64,000 nucleotides of DNA from Desulfotignum sp032250905. GTDB lineage: Bacteria > Desulfobacterota > Desulfobacteria > Desulfobacterales > Desulfobacteraceae. The notes beneath the pieces are model-generated. The model saw only the letters and a list, made by a program, of their open reading frames with translations. It was not told where the DNA came from and did no database searches. Made by a program: the position numbers and the translations under genes. Below, in pieces: positions 59,072 through 64,000 of the stretch; position 1 is the first letter of the stretch; the number at the start of each line of letters is the position of its first letter. The stretch spans positions 74,821-138,820 of the forward strand of contig JAVVEQ010000004.1 of assembly GCA_032250905.1 (NCBI GenBank), given 5' to 3'.

Positions 59072-59479
59072 TTAATTCCTTTCCACAAAACGGGTTTTCA
59101 CGGAAAGTTTTCGTGCGGCGAGACGCAATGCCTCCTTGGCTGTTTCCCGGGTAATACCTTCCATTTCATACAGTATCTTTCCGGGTTTCACACGGGCAAC
59201 CCAGGCATCTGTTGCGCCCTTGCCTTTACCCATTCGAACTTCAGCCGGTTTTTTGGTCACCGGATGGTCCGGAAAAAAACGAATCCAGCTTTTACCGGCC
59301 CTTTTTGCATATCGGGTCAAAGCCACCCTGGCAGCTTCGATCTGTCTGGCATTCACATAACCACATTCAACCGCCTGGAGTCCATAATCACCAAAACATA
59401 AAGTGTTCCCCCGGGTCGGGGTTCCTTTAGTTCTGCCTCGGAACTGTTTGCGGAATTTTACATTTTTTGGACTGAGCAT
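59072..59479 (-). CDS. rplP: 50S ribosomal protein L16
   Basis: 135 residues. LSPKNVKFRKQFRGRTKGTP, GRMGKG-like VRMGKGKGATDAWVARVKPG and EMEGITRETAKEALRLAARK are typical. Needed for A-site tRNA binding. 26 bp after rpsC. Confidence 0.98.
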   Translation of the reverse strand: MLSPKNVKFRKQFRGRTKGTPTRGNTLCFGDYGLQAVECGYVNARQIEAARVALTRYAKRAGKSWIRFFPDHPVTKKPAEVRMGKGKGATDAWVARVKPGKILYEMEGITRETAKEALRLAARKLSVKTRFVERN

Positions 59480-59505
59480 TTGCTTCTTCTCCTAAATAGC
59501 CTCTA

Positions 59506-60159
59506 CTAATTTGTCGCCATCACCTGATCACCCGGGTTCACCACCTCACCTTTGAAAATAAAGGTCTTGATACCGATGGTTCCGTAAGTGGTCTTGGCTT
59601 CTATGAAGCCGTAGTCCACATCCGCGCGAAGGGTGTGAAGGGGAATCCGCCCCTCTTTGTACCATTCTGTCCTGGCCATTTCTGCGCCCCCCAGTCGACC
59701 GGAGCAAATGATTTTGATGCCCTTGGCACCAAACCGCATCGCAGAGGTGACGCTACGTTTCATAGCCCGCCTGAAGGCAATCCGTCTTTCCAGCTGCTGA
59801 GCGATATTTTCAGCGACCAGCTGTGCGTCAATTTCAGGTCTGCGCACTTCCTTGATATCGATTAGCACTTCAGGCTTGAGAATTTTTTCAAGTTCCTTTT
59901 TGAGCAGGGCGATCTCAGATCCTTTTTTACCGATGATGATGCCGGGTCTGGCCGCATAGACTCTCAGCCGGATCTGTTTTGAGAATCGTTCGATTTCAAT
60001 CTTTGAGATACCCGCATGGTACAATTTGTTTTTGAGAAATTTTCGGACTTTAAAATCTTCCTCAACAAATTCCGCATACTCTTTGTCTGCATACCATCTG
60101 GAATCCCATGTCCTGATGATGCCTAATCTTAATCCGGTAGGATGTACTTTCTGGCCCAA
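59506..60159 (-). CDS. rpsC: 30S ribosomal protein S3
   Basis: 217 residues. MGQKVHPTGLRLGIIRTWDS opens it; the KH domain is ARPGIIIGKKGSEIALLKKE; GGAEMARTEWYKEGRIPLHT is the C-terminal signature. mRNA entry-channel protein with helicase function. Confidence 0.98.
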   Translation of the reverse strand: MGQKVHPTGLRLGIIRTWDSRWYADKEYAEFVEEDFKVRKFLKNKLYHAGISKIEIERFSKQIRLRVYAARPGIIIGKKGSEIALLKKELEKILKPEVLIDIKEVRRPEIDAQLVAENIAQQLERRIAFRRAMKRSVTSAMRFGAKGIKIICSGRLGGAEMARTEWYKEGRIPLHTLRADVDYGFIEAKTTYGTIGIKTFIFKGEVVNPGDQVMATN

Positions 60160-60174
60160 GCTAACTTCCTCCTC

Positions 60175-60510
60175 TTAGTCGATCTGAGCGACTATTACAG
60201 TTAAATGACTGGTACGTTTTAAAATTCGGCTGGCTCTTCCCCTGGCTCTCGCGCGAAAGCGTTTCAAAGAGGGTCCCTGATCTACGATAATATTTTTTAC
60301 AATCAGTTTGTCCACGTCCAGCTCATTATTGTGCGCTGCATTGGCCACTGCGGATTCCAGCGTCTTGTGAATAATACCAGCGGCCTTCAGGGGCATGAAT
60401 TTCAATGTTGTCAGCGCCTGTTCAGCACGTTTCCCTTTTACCTCGCTGATGGGCAGCCGAAGCTTGAACGGTGATATTCTTGCGAATCTTGTACTTGCTT
60501 TTACTTCCAT
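60175..60510 (-). CDS. rplV: 50S ribosomal protein L22
   Basis: 111 residues. RFARISPFKLRLPISEVKGK and the long hairpin AGRASRI-like RARARGRASRILKRTSHLTV, which lines the exit tunnel and is the site of macrolide-resistance changes; nothing odd is seen there. Confidence 0.97.
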   Translation of the reverse strand: MEVKASTRFARISPFKLRLPISEVKGKRAEQALTTLKFMPLKAAGIIHKTLESAVANAAHNNELDVDKLIVKNIIVDQGPSLKRFRARARGRASRILKRTSHLTVIVAQID

Positions 60511-60550
60511 GTCACACCTTATCCCTTTTAATCAAGCGGAGCCATTATTA

Positions 60551-60826
60551 TTACCGTCTGGCCTTTTTGTCTCCGGCATGACCCCAAAATGTTCTTGTGG
60601 GTGAGAACTCACCTAATTTGTGACCCACCATATTTTCAGATACAAAAACAGGAATGAATTTTTTTCCATTATGAACGGCAAACGTGATTCCGACCATTTC
60701 CGGTAATATGGTCGACCGTCTTGACCATGTTTTTATCACTTTGTTGCTGTTGGATTTTTTTGCGTCCAAAACTTTTTTCAAAAGCGGCGGTGCAATATAT
60801 GGTCCTTTTTTCAATGATCGTGGCAT
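60551..60826 (-). CDS. rpsS: 30S ribosomal protein S19
   Basis: 91 residues. MPRSLKKGPYIAPPLLKKVL, KTWSRRSTILPEMVGITFAV and HKLGEFSPTRTFWGHAG are standard. Binds with S13 in the head of the 30S. 13 bp after rplB. Confidence 0.98.
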   Translation of the reverse strand: MPRSLKKGPYIAPPLLKKVLDAKKSNSNKVIKTWSRRSTILPEMVGITFAVHNGKKFIPVFVSENMVGHKLGEFSPTRTFWGHAGDKKARR

Positions 60827-60839
60827 AATTTATCACCTA

Positions 60840-61673
60840 TTATTTTCTCTTAGCCCTTCTTTTAACGATATACTGATCCGTTCTCGCATTATTCCTGGTT
60901 CTCTTGCCTTTGGTGGGAACACCCCAGGGTGTACAGGGCTGACGTCCACCGGAAGACCGGCCTTCACCCCCTCCCATGGGATGGTCCACCGGGTTCATCG
61001 CAACGCCGCGCACCGAGGGGCGTCTACCCAGCCACCGGGAACGTCCTGCCTTACCCAGGCTGACGTCACCATGCTTTTCGTTACCCACCCGGCCCACGGT
61101 CGCTTTACATTTCTGGTGAATCATCCGGACTTCACCGGAAGGCAACAGCACCTGGGCGTAATCCCCTTCTTTTGCCATGAGCCGGGCGTACGCACCGGCA
61201 CTTCTCACAATCTGGCCGCCCTTTTCCTGCTTGAGTTCGATGTTGTGAATCCGGGTGCCGGTGGGTATTTTTTCCAATGGCATGCAATTGCCGGGCTTGA
61301 TATCCGCATCAGGTCCGGTTTCCAGGATATCTCCCACTTTTACTTCAAGAGGCGCCAGTATATACCGCTTTTCGCCATCCGCATAAACCAGCAGTGCAAT
61401 TCTTGCACTGCGATTGGGATCATATTCAATGGCGGTCACTTTGGCTGGAATACCATCCTTGTCGCGCTTGAAATCAATCATTCGATACTGTTTTTTCGAG
61501 CCGCCGCCCCGGTGCCTGTTTGTCACCCGCCCGTTGTTGTTCCGCCCGGCTTTTTTGCTAATCTTTTTGGTAAGGCGTCTTTCAGGTTTCGACTTGGTAA
61601 TCTCTTCAAAAGAAAGGAATTCCTGGGAACGTCTTCCGGGAGATGTCGGTTTAGCCTTTATAATCGTTGACAT
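60840..61673 (-). CDS. rplB: 50S ribosomal protein L2
   Basis: 277 residues. NRHRGGGSKKQYRMIDFKRD, NPNRSARIALL-like YDPNRSARIALLVYADGEKR, and MNPVDHPMGGGEGRSSGGRQ with its catalytic-site-proximal His. Essential for subunit association and peptidyl transfer. 12 bp after rplW. Confidence 0.98.
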   Translation of the reverse strand: MSTIIKAKPTSPGRRSQEFLSFEEITKSKPERRLTKKISKKAGRNNNGRVTNRHRGGGSKKQYRMIDFKRDKDGIPAKVTAIEYDPNRSARIALLVYADGEKRYILAPLEVKVGDILETGPDADIKPGNCMPLEKIPTGTRIHNIELKQEKGGQIVRSAGAYARLMAKEGDYAQVLLPSGEVRMIHQKCKATVGRVGNEKHGDVSLGKAGRSRWLGRRPSVRGVAMNPVDHPMGGGEGRSSGGRQPCTPWGVPTKGKRTRNNARTDQYIVKRRAKRK

Positions 61674-61685
61674 AAATTTACCTCT

Positions 61686-61973
61686 TTAAACACCTTCAAA
61701 AAAATCGATTCGTTGCCCTGGCATCAGTGTCACAATAGCTTTCTTCCAGTCTTGCCGCTTGCCGGTAATCCGGCCCCGCTGTTTGACTTTGCCTTTGACC
61801 TGAACAGTTCTTACCTGCTTGACCTTGGTGTTGAAATTTTTTTCAACTGCGTCCTTGATCTCCAACCGATTCGCCTTTTTGTCCACTTTCAGGGTCACCT
61901 GATTGTTCAATTCTTTTTGAAGCGTCGTCTTTTCAGTCACCAAAGGGCCTCTGATGATATCGTATTGTTTCAT
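61686..61973 (-). CDS. rplW: 50S ribosomal protein L23
   Basis: 95 residues. YDIIRGPLVTEKTTLQKELN and KVDKKANRLEIKDAVEKNFN are the L23 fold; dock for trigger factor and SRP at the exit. One base separates it from rplD. Confidence 0.97.
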   Translation of the reverse strand: MKQYDIIRGPLVTEKTTLQKELNNQVTLKVDKKANRLEIKDAVEKNFNTKVKQVRTVQVKGKVKQRGRITGKRQDWKKAIVTLMPGQRIDFFEGV

Positions 61974-61974
61974 C

Positions 61975-62598
61975 TTAACTCAACCTCCCTTGGATGTTCT
62001 GAATACTGGATTCCACCAGCAGAAGATTTTTATATTTCAAAATATCATATACGTTGAGACCCGCTGATTTAATCACTTTAACCTGAGGGATATTTCGTGA
62101 CGACAATTCCAGATGGGCATCATTCTGTCCATCCGAAACGATTAACAGGTTGTTCAATTTCAGCGCGTCCAGCACAGACACCAGTTGTTTGGTCTTAATC
62201 TGATCCAGCTTGAAATCATCAATGACAAAGAGATTTTTTTCTTCACATTTGCTGCTCAGGGCCATCTTCAGGGCAAGTTTCCGGACTTTTTTAGGCACCT
62301 TGTAAGCAAAAGATCTGGGCGAAGGACCAAAAACGACCCCCCCCCCTTTTCTCAACGGTGACTTGATGCTTCCAGCCCGGGCATTTCCGGTTCCCTTCTG
62401 TCTGAAAAGCTTTCTGGTACTGCCTTTGATCATGCCCCGAGTCTTGGACGCAGCTGTCCCTGCCCGCCTGGAGGCGAGCTGGGATCTCACTACATCGTGA
62501 AGAACACTGGTCTTGACCGGAACACTGAATATTTCATCAGGAAGCTGGGTTTCGGACACTTTTTCACCTGCACTGTTCATTACATCTACAGCTGCCAT
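61975..62598 (-). CDS. rplD: 50S ribosomal protein L4
   Basis: 207 residues. The tunnel loop is AGTAASKTRGMIKGSTRKLF with RQKGTGNARAGSIKSPLRKG; GGVVFGPSPRSFAYKVPKKV follows. L4 represses the S10 operon in some bacteria. 111 bp separate it from rplC, an unusually large gap within this cluster. Confidence 0.97.
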   Translation of the reverse strand: MAAVDVMNSAGEKVSETQLPDEIFSVPVKTSVLHDVVRSQLASRRAGTAASKTRGMIKGSTRKLFRQKGTGNARAGSIKSPLRKGGGVVFGPSPRSFAYKVPKKVRKLALKMALSSKCEEKNLFVIDDFKLDQIKTKQLVSVLDALKLNNLLIVSDGQNDAHLELSSRNIPQVKVIKSAGLNVYDILKYKNLLLVESSIQNIQGRLS

Positions 62599-62709
62599 AT
62601 TCTTCCTCTTAAATTTTGATCAGCTATGCATCACTGCGATTGTTTTGCAATACCCATAGCCGCAATTTCAACCGATTCACAAAAAAAACCGGTTAAATTC
62701 CATTATTTA

Positions 62710-63333
62710 CTATTTATTGGTCTTGTAAATCTTGAGAATTCCTGTTTTGGGTCCTGGAATCGCTCCCTTCAAAAGCAGGAGATTGTCTTTGTGTTTGATA
62801 TCCACGACGGTCAAATTTTTTACAGTTTCTTTCTCAACGCCCATGTGTCCCGGCATCCGTTTTCCTCGAATGACCTTGGCAGGCCACGCACTGTTACCAA
62901 TGGAACCGGGTTTCCGGTGATTTCTGTTACCGTGGGTTTCGGGGCCTCGACTGAATCCATGCCGCTTGATCGTACCCTGGAATCCTCTTCCCTTGGTCGT
63001 CCCTGTCACGGTCACCTTATCTCCAATGGAAAAAATGTCCAGGTCGACAACCGCACCCGGCTCAAAATTTTCCACGGATTCAATATGGAATTCACGCAAA
63101 ACGCGATACCCCTTGTCTGTCGCTTTTTTCAAATGACCAGAAATGGGCTTGTTCAGTTTCTCAGGTGAAGTCTCATCAAATCCGAGCTGAAGCGCCGTAT
63201 ACCCGTCTTTCTCCTGTGTTTTCACCTGCGTTACCACACAGGGACCCACCTGTACGACGGTAACAGGAACAAGCCTTCCATCTGAAGCAAAGGCACTGGT
63301 CATTCCAATTTTTTTTCCAATTATTCCGTTCAT
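62710..63333 (-). CDS. rplC: 50S ribosomal protein L3
   Basis: 207 residues. MNGIIGKKIGMTSAFASDGR, GFQGTIKRHGFSRGPETHGN and RGKRMPGHMGVEKETVKNLT form the loop reaching the peptidyl transferase centre, where tiamulin-resistance mutations occur; it appears normal. 20 bp after rpsJ. Confidence 0.98.
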   Translation of the reverse strand: MNGIIGKKIGMTSAFASDGRLVPVTVVQVGPCVVTQVKTQEKDGYTALQLGFDETSPEKLNKPISGHLKKATDKGYRVLREFHIESVENFEPGAVVDLDIFSIGDKVTVTGTTKGRGFQGTIKRHGFSRGPETHGNRNHRKPGSIGNSAWPAKVIRGKRMPGHMGVEKETVKNLTVVDIKHKDNLLLLKGAIPGPKTGILKIYKTNK

Positions 63334-63353
63334 TTCTGGTTCCTGTTAACGAT

Positions 63354-63662
63354 CTATAACTTGATTTCCACATCAACGCCCGGGGACAAATCCAGTTTCA
63401 TCAAGGCGTCTACCGTCTGTTGCGTGGGCTCCAAAATGTCCAGCATTCTCTTATGGGTCCGAATTTCAAACTGTTCACGTGATTTTTTGTTCACATGGGG
63501 TGAGCGCAAAACCGTGAACTTGTTGATCCGGGTGGGAAGGGGAACCGGTCCCACCACTCTGGCACCGGTTTTCCTTGCCGTATCAACAATATCCATAGAA
63601 GACTGGTCGAGCAGCTTATGGTCATAAGCTTTAAGCCGAATTCTGATTTTTGTTTTCAGCAT
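63354..63662 (-). CDS. rpsJ: 30S ribosomal protein S10
   Basis: 102 residues, the standard length. KIRIRLKAYDHKLLDQSSMD and GPVPLPTRINKFTVLRSPHV are invariant blocks. Besides the ribosome, S10 (NusE) joins antitermination complexes. 18 bp after tuf. Confidence 0.98.
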   Translation of the reverse strand: MLKTKIRIRLKAYDHKLLDQSSMDIVDTARKTGARVVGPVPLPTRINKFTVLRSPHVNKKSREQFEIRTHKRMLDILEPTQQTVDALMKLDLSPGVDVEIKL

Positions 63663-63680
63663 AATTGCATTCTTTCGCCC

Positions 63681-64000
63681 TTATTCTAATATTTCAGCAA
63701 TAACGCCGGCACCCACGGTCCGTCCGCCTTCCCGCACGGCAAACCGCAGTTCTTTTTCCATGGCAATGGGAGAAATCAGCTCGACATTGATGGTGGCATT
63801 GTCACCCGGCATAATCATTTCAACACCTTCTTCCAGGGTCAGTACACCGGTCACATCTGTGGTCCTGAAAAAAAACTGGGGCCGGTATCCGGTAAAAAAC
63901 GGCGTATGACGCCCCCCTTCTTCCTTGCTCAATGCATACATCTCCGCCTTGAACTTGGTATGAGGCGTGATCGTCCCGGGTTTTGCAACCACCTGGCCTC
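63681..64000 (-). CDS. tuf: Elongation factor Tu, C-terminal part
   Basis: The gene enters from the right edge; about the last 106 residues are seen, beginning GQVVAKPGTITPHTKFKAEM and containing GGRHTPFFTGYRPQFFFRTT and REGGRTVGAGVIAEILE. These are domains II-III of EF-Tu, which brings aminoacyl-tRNA to the ribosome. It is the first gene visible of the tuf-rpsJ transcript. A second tuf copy elsewhere is possible. Confidence 0.97.
   Translation of the reverse strand, partial: GQVVAKPGTITPHTKFKAEMYALSKEEGGRHTPFFTGYRPQFFFRTTDVTGVLTLEEGVEMIMPGDNATINVELISPIAMEKELRFAVREGGRTVGAGVIAEILE

Overview
This window reads as ordinary chromosome from a strictly anaerobic, probably sulfate-reducing member of the Desulfobacterota (Desulfobacteraceae type, for example the Desulfobacter/Desulfotignum/Desulfobacula group). 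The grounds are a korDABC 2-oxoacid:ferredoxin oxidoreductase, an EtfBA pair with a membrane FeS/cytochrome-b-like oxidoreductase (ETF:quinone link), selA, a tungstate-binding protein, a CobA-HemD fusion next to hemC, and compact operons with many start/stop overlaps. No genus can be proven from the sequence alone. I see no rRNA or tRNA gene, CRISPR array, phage or insertion sequence. No gene-free stretch exceeds about 300 bp.

Layout. 1-3.4 kb, minus strand: an acyl-CoA carboxylase carboxyltransferase with a small partial companion gene, a DUF6125/ATC-hydrolase-like protein and a family 2 glycosyltransferase. 3.6-8.1 kb, plus: korDABC followed by a PanP-type aspartate decarboxylase. 8.2-12 kb, minus: long-form ilvC and an unusually large LOG-family protein. 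12.0-12.9 kb: decayed FGGY sugar kinase. 13.1-14.7 kb: hotdog thioesterase and a lone tupA. 14.8-19.4 kb, minus: membrane FeS oxidoreductase, etfB, etfA, and upstream a TetR regulator. A class II aldolase diverges from the tetR gene. Three related 16-bp operator-like palindromes mark the promoters of these units.

21-34.6 kb is housekeeping: mazG, cvpA, phoH-pgpH-ybeY-pdxJ, a HAD phosphatase, a five-domain S1 protein, uvrC, uvrB and an AI-2E-family permease. 34.8-41.7 kb: flavodoxin-fold reductase, rsgA, an S4-domain gene interrupted by an in-frame TAA, nnrDE, tsaE, lysC, pyrF and ilvN. 41.8-46.0 kb: selA, a degenerate-GGDEF/TPR protein, gmhA and a conserved protein of unknown function, joined by short overlaps or small gaps. 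46.0-49.8 kb: a zinc-ribbon protein, hemC, cobA-hemD and moaA, which supply tetrapyrrole and molybdopterin precursors.

49.9-64 kb, minus: the full S10-spc-alpha ribosomal cluster, from tuf (cut by the window edge) to rplQ, including secY, infA, rpmJ and rpoA. There is no adk or map between secY and infA. The cluster meets moaA at a nested two-stem inverted repeat that should terminate from both sides.

No clearly new multi-gene system stands out. The best leads are the TetR operator set linking electron-transfer-flavoprotein oxidation to an aldolase, the 704-residue LOG protein with a large N-terminal region I do not recognise, the korDABC-panP operon, the unknown gene after gmhA, and the two genes caught in decay.
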